Of a stretch of DNA of 13,974 nt, positions 6,477-13,776 are shown piece after piece. The position numbers and the translations under genes are program-made. Every line of letters begins with the position of its first letter. Positions within the stretch are counted from its first letter, which is position 1. Origin of the DNA: JAWODU01 sp046483125 (lineage in GTDB: Bacteria; Verrucomicrobiota; Kiritimatiellia; UBA8416; JAWODU01); assembly GCA_046483125.1 (NCBI GenBank), contig JAWODU010000041.1, positions 1 to 13,974 of the forward strand, read 5' to 3'. Below the pieces are notes generated by a model that worked only from the letters and a program-made list of their open reading frames with translations, made no database searches and was not told the DNA's origin.

Positions 6477-7820
6477 TCAGGCGACGCGTTTTTTAAACCA
6501 CTTCAACGCTTCCAACGGCCCCATGTCCTCCAGCCTGCGCGCGGTCTCTTCGTTCATCGGCGGAAGCGCGCCCGCGGCCGCAAAAAAACCGTTCCTCGCT
6601 TCGACGTCGCCGAAATCTTCCCGGGCCTTTTCCCCGGGGTAGCCGTAGTCCGCGTAACGCCCCAGAAGAGTATGGCCCACTATTATGTCCGCTCCCTTCA
6701 GGAAAATGTCCCTGTAAGGGCTCAGGGCTTCGCATTCCAGGTCGTCCACAAAGGGCAGGCCGGGCTTGTTCATTTCCGTTCCGATGTTTACGGGAAAACC
6801 CATGTCTTCGGCCGTTTCAATGATTGTTCTCAGGTTTTCAGTCTTCACGGCGCACTCTTCCCTGTCGGCAATATTCCAGTTCCTGTCCGGGATTATGTTC
6901 AGCGCCGAAGCCCCCTTGCTTTTCGCGCATTCAAGAAGCGCCCTGCCGTCTTTCTCTCCTTCACTGGTGCCGTCAAGCCAGGCCACCATCGGCACCGCGC
7001 CGCAGGCGCGCGTCCATTTCATGAATTCCCCGACCGGGGGAAACGTCCGCGGCGAAGGCTTCCTGTATCCCATGCCGCCGCGCTTCACCAGCCGGGCGCG
7101 CACCTTTTCCCCGAACGCGGTTTCGTCCTTCATCAGTTTCGCAGTATCGGAAAGGTCCTGTCCCAGCACGCCGGCCCAGTACTTTTCCCTTTTCGATATG
7201 TCCGCGAAAATGTTTCCGGCCTTGTTGATGTACGCCCGCACTATGTGGCGCTCGGTAGCGCCGCCGGCGGGAGTAAGCGGAAGTACGTCGTTTTCGTAAT
7301 CTATCGCTATATCGGGAAGCTGTCCGTTAATGGCTGCGATCACTTCCATGTTACGGCTCCGCGCGCTTTCACGGTAACCGTTTAACTGTAGTTCCTGTTC
7401 CGAACCCTTTTCCGGCACACGGGGAAAGCCCGCGCCCATTATGTAGGTTACTCCCGGCTCGCCCGGAGAGGATATTTCGTAATCGGCGTACTCGGCCAGG
7501 AACGCCCTTGTCTCAATATTGACTGCGGCGCGCAGGAAAAGTTTTCTTCCCGCTTCCAGGAATTCCTCCAATCCGTCCAGCACGTCAAAATCGCACAGTC
7601 CCGCGGCGTGAAGACCGGCTTTTCGCGCTTCCCAGGCAATGCGCGAAGGAGACCACCCGCGCGCGTTATATGAAAAAAACGAGTGAAGGTGCATGTTATG
7701 GTTTGCTGTTTCACTTCCGGGACCGCGCGGCAGGGTCCCCGCCAGCTCTTCGAGCGCCTCCCGGCGCCTCCCGGCGCTGAAATCGTTAAGAAGCTTTTCG
7801 GATTGTTCTGTCTTTTTCAT
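6477..7820 (-). CDS. PHP-domain protein of unknown function
   Basis: This 447-residue protein begins, after a ~40-residue leader, with the PHP metal motif H44-L-H46-S-F-F-S and then CDFDV at 76-80, the usual second metal motif. E103 in NIETRA follows the usual third PHP element. Later blocks that may complete the site are NIIPDRNWN (308-316), NIGTEMN (345-351) with E349, and VGHTLLGRYADYGYPG (381-396). PHP domains are metal-dependent phosphoesterases, such as histidinol phosphatase or the polymerase-associated form, but the middle and C-terminal parts do not fit those named proteins, so no substrate can be given. A TGAGGA ribosome site lies 5 bases before the ATG. The gene follows the metalloprotease after 70 bases and precedes the SorE-like gene by 89, so a role in sugar-phosphate metabolism is possible but only inferred. 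Confidence 0.78.
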   Translation of the reverse strand: MKKTEQSEKLLNDFSAGRRREALEELAGTLPRGPGSETANHNMHLHSFFSYNARGWSPSRIAWEARKAGLHAAGLCDFDVLDGLEEFLEAGRKLFLRAAVNIETRAFLAEYADYEISSPGEPGVTYIMGAGFPRVPEKGSEQELQLNGYRESARSRNMEVIAAINGQLPDIAIDYENDVLPLTPAGGATERHIVRAYINKAGNIFADISKREKYWAGVLGQDLSDTAKLMKDETAFGEKVRARLVKRGGMGYRKPSPRTFPPVGEFMKWTRACGAVPMVAWLDGTSEGEKDGRALLECAKSKGASALNIIPDRNWNIADREECAVKTENLRTIIETAEDMGFPVNIGTEMNKPGLPFVDDLECEALSPYRDIFLKGADIIVGHTLLGRYADYGYPGEKAREDFGDVEARNGFFAAAGALPPMNEETARRLEDMGPLEALKWFKKRVA

Positions 7821-7890
7821 TTTTCCTCATTGGCGCGTTGTCGCCGCATGGCACCTTTCCCCTGCAGATTTCCGGACGGGTCTGCGGGCA

Positions 7891-10860
7891 TCAGAACGCC
7901 AGTATGTCGCGAACGCTCAGCTCCCTGCCGGGCATTTTCCGGTTGGCTTCCTCCAGTTTACTCCGGCTTGCCACCACGCAAACCGCTCCTCTCGGCGAGT
8001 TGGCATCCAGGGTCTCTTCGAGAACGGATTTAACCGCGGAGGGCGTGGCGGACCTTACGCCGCCGTACCATTTCTCCCGCAATTCACGGGTTTGCCCCGT
8101 GAGATGCCTGTTCAGGGATGCCCCCGTGGCTTCTTCCGGGCGGATGGGTTTTTCGCCCGCCTTGGCGGTACCGATTATTGCACGGTCCACGTCCTCGCGG
8201 CTCCATTTCGTATTCCTGACGAATTCACGGGTGTCCCTGAAAACCTCAAGAGTCCGTTCCACTTCCGGATCGCGGTACGATCCCAGCCGGATCAGCCCGC
8301 CGACCGGGTTGTAAGAGAACCACGCCCCGTAAGCGTTGCCCTTGAACCTGATCTGGCTGAGCATGTATTCGGTGGACACCAGCCGCGAGCCGACGGAAAG
8401 AACCGGGGCGGCCTCTTCGCGGTAATGGGGCGCGGGCATGACCTCGGCGCAGTAGGCCACCTGCAGGGGCGCGGCAAGTCCTTCCCGCGGAGGTTCTCCG
8501 TAAGGCTCATAGCCCGTGGGAACGGGGCTGAGGGGGGAGTCTTTCATCTCGGACGTCCATTCCTCCAGGCGCCTTCTCACCGTTTCGAAAGAGGAATCCG
8601 AGCCCGTGAAGCCCGCCGTCAGCCTCCCGCGACAGAACATGAAATCGCGTATGGCTTCGATGCGTGAGGCGAGTTCTCCGCTTTCGGTGTCGAACCGCCC
8701 GCATATTGCCTCGGCAAGCTCAAGCTGTGGAAGACCGTTGACGATTTCATTGAGATAACTTTCCGGCGTGAACCCCCTGGCCGCGTGCCCCGTAGCCGTG
8801 CCCGAGCCGTCCTGGATCAGGCTGGTCCGGTAATGCGCGCGGGCCTGCGTAACAACATCCATGAGCCTCGGCTTGTCGCGCGGATCCACGGCAAACACCA
8901 CGTCGTGCAGGACAGAAAGCGCTTCGTCAATCTGTTCGTCCAGCGCTTTCATGGACACCAGCATTCCCCAGACCGGCCTGCCGGGGTCGGACACGTCCGT
9001 GTAGAACGACGGCCAGCAGTGTATGCCGCCGGTACACGCGGCCACCCGGGCGGCTGTTTCCTCGTAATCCATACCCCCGGCGCCGAGCTTGGACACCGCG
9101 TCGGAGTACCTCGGAAGATAAGCCCAGAGATACCGGGGCAGGCCCGTCAGGTCGAACCAGATTCTCAGATAGTTCACGCCGTTGGCGAAAACCCTGTTTC
9201 TCAATAGCACTGCTCCGGACGACAGCGAACCGGTCTCCGTGTCGATATGGCGCGGGCCGGGCGGAAGGTCGCTTACTTTAAGCTGGGGAAGCGAAGCCAC
9301 GGCTTCCGGCGGGTTGGGTTTGCCGGATTCCCGTCTCAATTCTTCCGCCTCTTCGGCCGCGGACCGGATTTCCCGGGCGGACATGCCGGATTTGATTTTC
9401 TCCATCCGGGATCGGAAGTCCGACTCCAGGCGCTCTTCCAGTCCCGCATGGGGTTTGAGCATCAGGGTCAGGCGGTGCGGATTGTCCAGGAGCATACGCC
9501 GGATCAGGGTATTGAAAACACGGGGATCGTTTTCGTACCGCCGCCGGCATTTTTCCAGCAGGTCGTCCATGCACACGTAGGTGTAGGGATCACACCCGTA
9601 CAGCCAGGCTCCCAGTACGCGCGTTAACATGTGGAGGGGGTGAGCGGGTAGAATTTCGCGGTACTCGTAAGCCGACTGCTGAAAGGCCGCTTCAACCCGC
9701 GAGGCGTCGATTTCACCCTCGGCGATGCTTTCCAGCGAATCCATCACGACTTTTTCAAAAGCCGGCCCCCTGTCCGGCTCGCTCCCCTTCAGGCCGGCGC
9801 CGAACGTGGTCTCAAGCCCCACCACGTGGTCGCCCGAATGGATCATGTCCTGTCCCAGTCTTGACTCCGTTATCGCCCTTTTCAGGGGCGCCCCTTCGTT
9901 GCCCAGCAGGACCAGGCTCAGAATATGCAGAAGCACGACGTCCTCGGGTTTGCCCAGGTCGGCCGTAAGCCAGTTCAGCGCCAGGTAAGTTTTTTCGGTG
10001 TCGGTTTCGCCGCGGCCTACCGGATAAGACTCCTCCGCTCTACGGGGCTCGGACCAGCGCCGCTGTTTTACAACCGGCGGGGCGGGGCTCCCGGCCCGAC
10101 AGTTTTTCAGCCTCTCGTCCAGGAAGGCCGCGTACTCCTCCGTGGGAATATTCCCGTAGAGCACGAAGCGGGCGTTCCGGGGATTGTAATGCTCGGCGTG
10201 GAAACGCCGGAAGTCCTCGTAGGTCAGTTGGGGAATGCTTTCCGGGTCTCCCCCCGACTCCCGGCCGTAAACCGAATCCGGAAACAGATAACGCGACACA
10301 AGCCGGTACAATCGTGACTCGGGATCGGAGAAAACTCCCTTCATCTCGCTGTACACTATGCCTCTTATCGTCAACCCGCCTTCCGGCTGTGAGGGATCCG
10401 CCGGGGCCAGGTGGTGCCCCTCCCGTTTGAAAGTCTGCTCCGTAAGCAGTGGATGGAACACTGCGTCGAAATACACGTCGGCCAGGTTGAACAGGTCCCG
10501 TTTCACGTTGCTCGCCACGGGGTAATACGTGGCGTCCGGTCCGGTCATGGCGTTTATAAAGGTGGCCATGCTCATCTTGGCCATTTCAAAGAAGGGCTCT
10601 TTTACGGGGTACCTGGCCGATCCGCTCAACACCGAGTGTTCCAGGATATGCGGAAGCCCGGTATCGTCGGGCGGGGGTGTCGGGAAAGAAACCGAAAACA
10701 GGTTTTCCCTGTCCGCGCAGTAAAGATGTATTGCCTCGGCGCCCGTGGCCACGTGTTTCAGCCGGTAAGCGGTGATGCGCACCGAGGGCAGGGGCGTTAC
10801 CTCCAGGACACTGAATCCGCGGCACGTGCCGCCCGGCGCCGGTTGTTTCTGTTCCGTCAT
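7891..10860 (-). CDS. M16C family zinc metalloprotease (PreP/Cym1-like)
   Basis: This 989-residue protein has the length and architecture of presequence-protease-type M16C peptidases: two large clam-shell halves that enclose and degrade unfolded peptides. The inverted zinc motif is H71-I-L-E74-H75, and the third ligand is probably E172 in IVYSEMKG. KEPFFEMAKMSMATFINA and TGPDATYYPVAS are family-typical blocks after the zinc motif. The C-terminal half has YNPVGGLIRLGSYRDP, which supplies the Arg/Tyr used in substrate binding in this family. No signal peptide or membrane segment is visible, so it is likely cytoplasmic. The start at 10860 is chosen because the dehydrogenase upstream ends 5 bases before it and CGGAG lies before the ATG; a frame open up to 11190 would overlap that gene by over 300 bases and lacks family sequence. 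It is an unusual neighbour for a polyol dehydrogenase. Confidence 0.93.
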   Translation of the reverse strand: MTEQKQPAPGGTCRGFSVLEVTPLPSVRITAYRLKHVATGAEAIHLYCADRENLFSVSFPTPPPDDTGLPHILEHSVLSGSARYPVKEPFFEMAKMSMATFINAMTGPDATYYPVASNVKRDLFNLADVYFDAVFHPLLTEQTFKREGHHLAPADPSQPEGGLTIRGIVYSEMKGVFSDPESRLYRLVSRYLFPDSVYGRESGGDPESIPQLTYEDFRRFHAEHYNPRNARFVLYGNIPTEEYAAFLDERLKNCRAGSPAPPVVKQRRWSEPRRAEESYPVGRGETDTEKTYLALNWLTADLGKPEDVVLLHILSLVLLGNEGAPLKRAITESRLGQDMIHSGDHVVGLETTFGAGLKGSEPDRGPAFEKVVMDSLESIAEGEIDASRVEAAFQQSAYEYREILPAHPLHMLTRVLGAWLYGCDPYTYVCMDDLLEKCRRRYENDPRVFNTLIRRMLLDNPHRLTLMLKPHAGLEERLESDFRSRMEKIKSGMSAREIRSAAEEAEELRRESGKPNPPEAVASLPQLKVSDLPPGPRHIDTETGSLSSGAVLLRNRVFANGVNYLRIWFDLTGLPRYLWAYLPRYSDAVSKLGAGGMDYEETAARVAACTGGIHCWPSFYTDVSDPGRPVWGMLVSMKALDEQIDEALSVLHDVVFAVDPRDKPRLMDVVTQARAHYRTSLIQDGSGTATGHAARGFTPESYLNEIVNGLPQLELAEAICGRFDTESGELASRIEAIRDFMFCRGRLTAGFTGSDSSFETVRRRLEEWTSEMKDSPLSPVPTGYEPYGEPPREGLAAPLQVAYCAEVMPAPHYREEAAPVLSVGSRLVSTEYMLSQIRFKGNAYGAWFSYNPVGGLIRLGSYRDPEVERTLEVFRDTREFVRNTKWSREDVDRAIIGTAKAGEKPIRPEEATGASLNRHLTGQTRELREKWYGGVRSATPSAVKSVLEETLDANSPRGAVCVVASRSKLEEANRKMPGRELSVRDILAF

Positions 10861-10865
10861 ATTCT

Positions 10866-11909
10866 TTACTCCGGATCTACCCTGATCATGGCCTTGATCA
10901 CACCGTCGCCGTAATCGGCCACGAGATCGAAAGCCTGTCCGGTCTGTTCCAGGCTGAAACGGTGCGTGATAAGAAAATCGAGGTCCGTTTTCCCCTCGTC
11001 CAGCAGGTTTATTGCCGGCTGTACGCACTCGTTCTGGCGGCGCACGTTCTGAAGACATATTTCCCTGCGCCGGAAATTGTCTATCACAAAGGACACCCGG
11101 TCGACCTCCGGTATGCCTATAAGCATCAGCTTGCCCCCGGGTTTCAACAGGGACACCGCCTGGTCCAGCGCTTCCTGCCGGCCACAGCATTCGAAGACGG
11201 CGTCAAGAAGCAGGGGTTCCTTTTCCCCGATTTCCTTCACCACGTCAGCCTCGTCCGCGTTGCCCGTCCATACCGCCCCCAGTTCGCGGGCGGCTTTCAA
11301 CCGGGCGTCTATTCTGTCGGTTGCGTATATGGACTCCACGCCCGCGGACGACGCCGCGGCTATTACGCTCAGACCTATCGGCCCGCAACCCAGTATCCCG
11401 ATGCGGGCCTTGCCCTCCAGTTCCGCCTGCCGGAAACCGTAAACTCCAATGGAAAGCGGCTCAACCAGCGCCCCCTGTTCCAGGGTGGTCGATTCGGGAA
11501 TCGGGTAACAGCTCTTTTCCGGCATCACAATGTATTCGGAAAGACAGCCTTCCGATTGCCCGGGACAGCCGAGGAACCTGAGATTGCGGCAGGTATGGGC
11601 CCTTCCGGCAAGGCATTGATCGCAGTGCCCGCACGACATCGCAGGGTCCACGGCCACGCGGTCCCCGGCTTTCACTCCTGTTACGCCCGCTCCGGTTTCC
11701 TCCACCGTCGCCGAACATTCATGTCCTACCGTGAAAGGATACTGCACGACCTGACTGCCTATCCGGCCGGTTGTGTAGTAATGCACGTCGGAACCGCAGA
11801 CTCCCGCCATCTCGACCTTGAGAAGTACGTCCGTGTCATTTTCAATACGCGGCGTGTCCACCTCGAACATTTCAGTTTCACGTATCCCGGTCAGCTTCAC
11901 CGTTTTCAT
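10866..11909 (-). CDS. Zinc-dependent polyol dehydrogenase, sorbitol/xylitol (L-iditol 2-) dehydrogenase-like
   Basis: This 347-residue enzyme is full length for the medium-chain polyol dehydrogenases that oxidise a polyol to a ketose with NAD. The catalytic zinc residues are C38 (GVCGSDVHYY) and H63/E64 (VGHEC), with E150 in the VEPLSIG segment. The structural zinc loop has C93, C96, C99 and C107. GCGPIG at 174-179 binds the cofactor, followed by an acidic residue in ATDR that favours NAD over NADP. SDVHYYTTG and VEPLSIGVYG are typical of sorbitol/xylitol dehydrogenases. An AAGGAG ribosome site lies 8 bases before the ATG, and the ATG overlaps the stop of the NTF2-like gene (ATGA), so the two are translationally coupled. 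The exact polyol is not known. Confidence 0.9.
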   Translation of the reverse strand: MKTVKLTGIRETEMFEVDTPRIENDTDVLLKVEMAGVCGSDVHYYTTGRIGSQVVQYPFTVGHECSATVEETGAGVTGVKAGDRVAVDPAMSCGHCDQCLAGRAHTCRNLRFLGCPGQSEGCLSEYIVMPEKSCYPIPESTTLEQGALVEPLSIGVYGFRQAELEGKARIGILGCGPIGLSVIAAASSAGVESIYATDRIDARLKAARELGAVWTGNADEADVVKEIGEKEPLLLDAVFECCGRQEALDQAVSLLKPGGKLMLIGIPEVDRVSFVIDNFRRREICLQNVRRQNECVQPAINLLDEGKTDLDFLITHRFSLEQTGQAFDLVADYGDGVIKAMIRVDPE

Positions 11910-12352
11910 TCTGCCGGCTCCTTTTTTACAAGTTCTCTCTCAAGCACGGATTGCATCCACAGTTTCCATTCGCCCTCTTCCCGGCGAAACACGTATATTG
12001 AATCCAGTACGTTATCCTGGAAAGCGGGGCCCGCCGTCTTAACGGTTTTCTGCCTGCCGCGCGCCAGCGCGTATTTCCCGTCGCTTCCCACGTACGAGAA
12101 GTAAAGAAGTTCATAATCGAAATCAAAGTAGGCCAGCATCCGTTTCGTCGCCTGAACCGAGGTAAGACGGGCGGGGGACGCCGTATGAATGGTGCCTTTC
12201 AGTTTTTCCAGGTCCTCGTTTTCCGTGGCTTCAAGGTTCCTCAGAACCACTTCCCTGAGTTCGGCTTCCAGTCCGCCGCTTTTCTGTTCTGCGCCATGCG
12301 CGGCGCCCGCCAGGATCAGACCGCATGTAATCACCGCAACCGGTATTTTCAT
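11906..12352 (-). CDS. Small secreted NTF2-like (SnoaL/DUF4440-type) protein
   Basis: This 148-residue protein has a clear signal peptide: K2, a hydrophobic core (residues 4-17) and a likely cleavage after AAHG near residue 20. It is therefore exported, probably to the periplasm or surface; no lipobox cysteine is placed for a lipoprotein. The mature part has a helix with charged repeats (ENEDLEKLKGTIH), then DYELLYFSYVGSDGKYALARGRQKT and DSIYVFRREEGEWKLW, the alternating strands and terminal tryptophan of NTF2-like domains. Such domains bind small molecules or act as simple enzymes, and no function can be given. AAGGAA lies a few bases before the ATG. Its last bases overlap the start of the dehydrogenase, an odd coupling of an exported protein with a cytoplasmic enzyme. 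Confidence 0.75.
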   Translation of the reverse strand: MKIPVAVITCGLILAGAAHGAEQKSGGLEAELREVVLRNLEATENEDLEKLKGTIHTASPARLTSVQATKRMLAYFDFDYELLYFSYVGSDGKYALARGRQKTVKTAGPAFQDNVLDSIYVFRREEGEWKLWMQSVLERELVKKEPAE

Positions 12353-12397
12353 TTTTATTCCTTCCCCGCAAACGGGTTCGGGTAACTGTCGGGAGCT

Positions 12398-12425
12398 ATC
12401 CTACTATTCCCGGGGCGAATTGCAA
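12398..12425 (-). promoter_or_regulatory. Candidate promoter for the NTF2-like/dehydrogenase/protease operon
   Basis: On the minus strand TTGCAA and TAGGAT (each 4 of 6 to the sigma-70 consensus) are 16 bases apart and about 45 bases before the ATG at 12352. It lies in the 109-base gap after the second dehydrogenase gene, which is the natural place for a separate promoter. The match is moderate. Confidence 0.3.
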
Positions 12426-12459
12426 CGCCCTCAAGGGCGGCAATAAGGCAATAAGCCGC
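12426..12459 (-). terminator. Hairpin-forming region after the second dehydrogenase
   Basis: Just after the stop codon, the minus strand has GCGGC and GCCGC arms flanking a tandem 8-base repeat (complement of GGCAATAA twice, 12439-12454), then CGCCCT-TG-AGGGCG (12426-12439). The two stems share bases at their junction and may be alternatives. There is no T run, so this is not a classical intrinsic terminator; it could act as a weak terminator or an RNA-stabilising element. Confidence 0.3.
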
Positions 12460-12461
12460 GC

Positions 12462-13478
12462 CTAAACGTTGACGACAGCCTTCAGAACGTTGTCGTCTCC
12501 GCGTTCCAGCAGTTCTATGGCTTCTTTGACTTCTTCAAGGCCGAAGCGGTGGCTGATAATACGCTCGATGTCTATCTTTCCCTGCGACAGAAGCTGCATG
12601 GACACCGGGAAGTCCCGGCAGAAGCCGAGTGTTCCCAGCACGGTCAATTCCTTGAAAGTCGTGTTCGTCAGGTCAAAAGCGTCCGAGTCCCGCCCCGTCC
12701 ATCCTATCAGCATTATGACACCGCCGTTCTTGACCAGGCCGACGGTCTCAAAAAGCGTTTCCGGCTCCCCCACCGCTTCGATCACCACGTCCGACATCTT
12801 CCCGCCCGTTTTTTCGGCAACGTACGCGGCCTTTTCCCCGTCTGCCGCCCCCAGCACGTGCGCCGCCCCCAGTTCGCGCGCCAGTTCCCTTTTGAAAGCC
12901 GCCGGTTCAATCACAAGCACTTCCGCTCCCAGGTTCCGGCAATGCTGAACCGTGAAAGACCCCATGGTTCCGCATCCGATAACGGTCACGAAATCGCCGG
13001 ATTGAATATTGCACCTGCGAACGGCGTGCAGGGAACCGGAGCACGGTTCCAGGATGGCGGCTTCGTCAAAGCTGACGTTTTCCGGCTTGAAATGCGCGAA
13101 TTTCGACGGGATCAAAACGTACTCGGCAAAAGCCCCGTCGACCTGGTGGCCGATGATCTTCAGATTCGAACAGAAATTGTATGTGCCCTGCTCGCAGAAA
13201 GCGCACTCGCCGCACGTGAAAAACGGCTCCACCGTCACGGCTTCCCCGACCCGGCCGGGGTCCACTCCTTCGCCGGTTTCGGCAATCTCTCCTGAACATT
13301 CATGTCCCAGAATCACCGGGAAACCTATCATCGGATGTTTACCCCGGTAACCGTCCACGTCCGAACCGCACACACCCGCGGATTTCACTCTCACCAGCAC
13401 CTCGCCGGGACCGGGTTCCGGTTTCGGAACATCGCGTATTTCAATTTCTCCAACTCCGGTACAAACTGCCGCTTTCAT
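12462..13478 (-). CDS. Zinc-dependent sorbitol-dehydrogenase-like alcohol dehydrogenase
   Basis: This 338-residue medium-chain dehydrogenase is full length. The catalytic zinc site is C37 (AGVCGSD), H59/E60 (LGHEC) and probably E144 (ILEPCS). The structural zinc loop has C89, C92, C95 and C103. The cofactor loop is GCGTMG at 168-173, and E191 at the end of the next strand favours NAD. The protein is a paralogue-level relative of the polyol dehydrogenase at 10866-11909, but the differing SDVDGYRG and LEPCSGSLHAV segments suggest a different substrate, perhaps a sugar acid, threonine or another polyol. AAGGTGAG precedes the ATG by about 6 bases. It is the first gene of the minus-strand block, with a possible operator upstream and a 109-base gap before the next gene. 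Confidence 0.9.
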   Translation of the reverse strand: MKAAVCTGVGEIEIRDVPKPEPGPGEVLVRVKSAGVCGSDVDGYRGKHPMIGFPVILGHECSGEIAETGEGVDPGRVGEAVTVEPFFTCGECAFCEQGTYNFCSNLKIIGHQVDGAFAEYVLIPSKFAHFKPENVSFDEAAILEPCSGSLHAVRRCNIQSGDFVTVIGCGTMGSFTVQHCRNLGAEVLVIEPAAFKRELARELGAAHVLGAADGEKAAYVAEKTGGKMSDVVIEAVGEPETLFETVGLVKNGGVIMLIGWTGRDSDAFDLTNTTFKELTVLGTLGFCRDFPVSMQLLSQGKIDIERIISHRFGLEEVKEAIELLERGDDNVLKAVVNV

Positions 13479-13505
13479 CTTAATCTCACCTTCTCATAAA
13501 CCGTT

Positions 13506-13521
13506 CTGTCAAAGCTGACAG
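13506..13521 (-). promoter_or_regulatory. Inverted repeat, candidate operator of the dehydrogenase gene
   Basis: CTGTCA-AAGC-TGACAG is a perfect inverted repeat with 6-base arms, 28-43 bases upstream of the ATG at 13478. Its size and position suit a dimeric regulator binding near the transcription start. No regulator gene is in the window, so the factor is unknown. As RNA it could also form a small hairpin. Confidence 0.4.
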
Positions 13522-13731
13522 CACGTTTATCTGTGTAACTGTCCTTTTTCTCAGGTCATTAGCCGTTTTTCGACTCTCTCCCCCTTTTCCCAATACACTT
13601 AAACGCTTTCTTAACCGCCACCCTTTCCGCCGCGGCGGACGCACACCCTTAACCGACCTGCTTACTCGTCATGTGCCAGCCGTTGCAACAGAGTCGTTTA
13701 AGACCGTCATGTTGTTGTCGAACATTTTCTT

Positions 13732-13771
13732 TCGGGGCAGACCCCGAGTGTCGCTGCCGAGCAGCGTTTTT
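13732..13771 (+). terminator. Tandem hairpins ending in T5, intrinsic-terminator-like
   Basis: TCGGGG-CAGA-CCCCGA (13732-13747) is followed by CGCTGC-CGA-GCAGCG-TTTTT (13752-13771 including the T run). The second hairpin with its T run has the form of a plus-strand intrinsic terminator. No gene lies upstream on the plus strand here, so it could end an unannotated small RNA, belong to a REP-like element, or mark the end of a sequence block. The truncated gene begins immediately after it. Confidence 0.45.
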
Positions 13772-13776
13772 CTCGC

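Noticed and set aside
6378..7385. Plus-strand frame of 335 codons opposite the PHP gene
   Set aside because: It is antisense to a protein with clear metal motifs and has low-complexity, arginine-rich translation.
10861..11190. N-terminal extension of the M16C frame by 110 codons
   Set aside because: It lies wholly over the polyol dehydrogenase gene, has no protease-family sequence, and a well-placed start with a ribosome site exists at 10860.
10962..12104. Long plus-strand frame opposite the dehydrogenase and NTF2-like genes
   Set aside because: The 380-codon translation resembles no family and overlaps two well-supported genes on the other strand.
13650..13710. Possible sigma-54 promoter (TGGCAC on the minus strand)
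   Set aside because: The required TTGC-type -12 element is not at the correct spacing.
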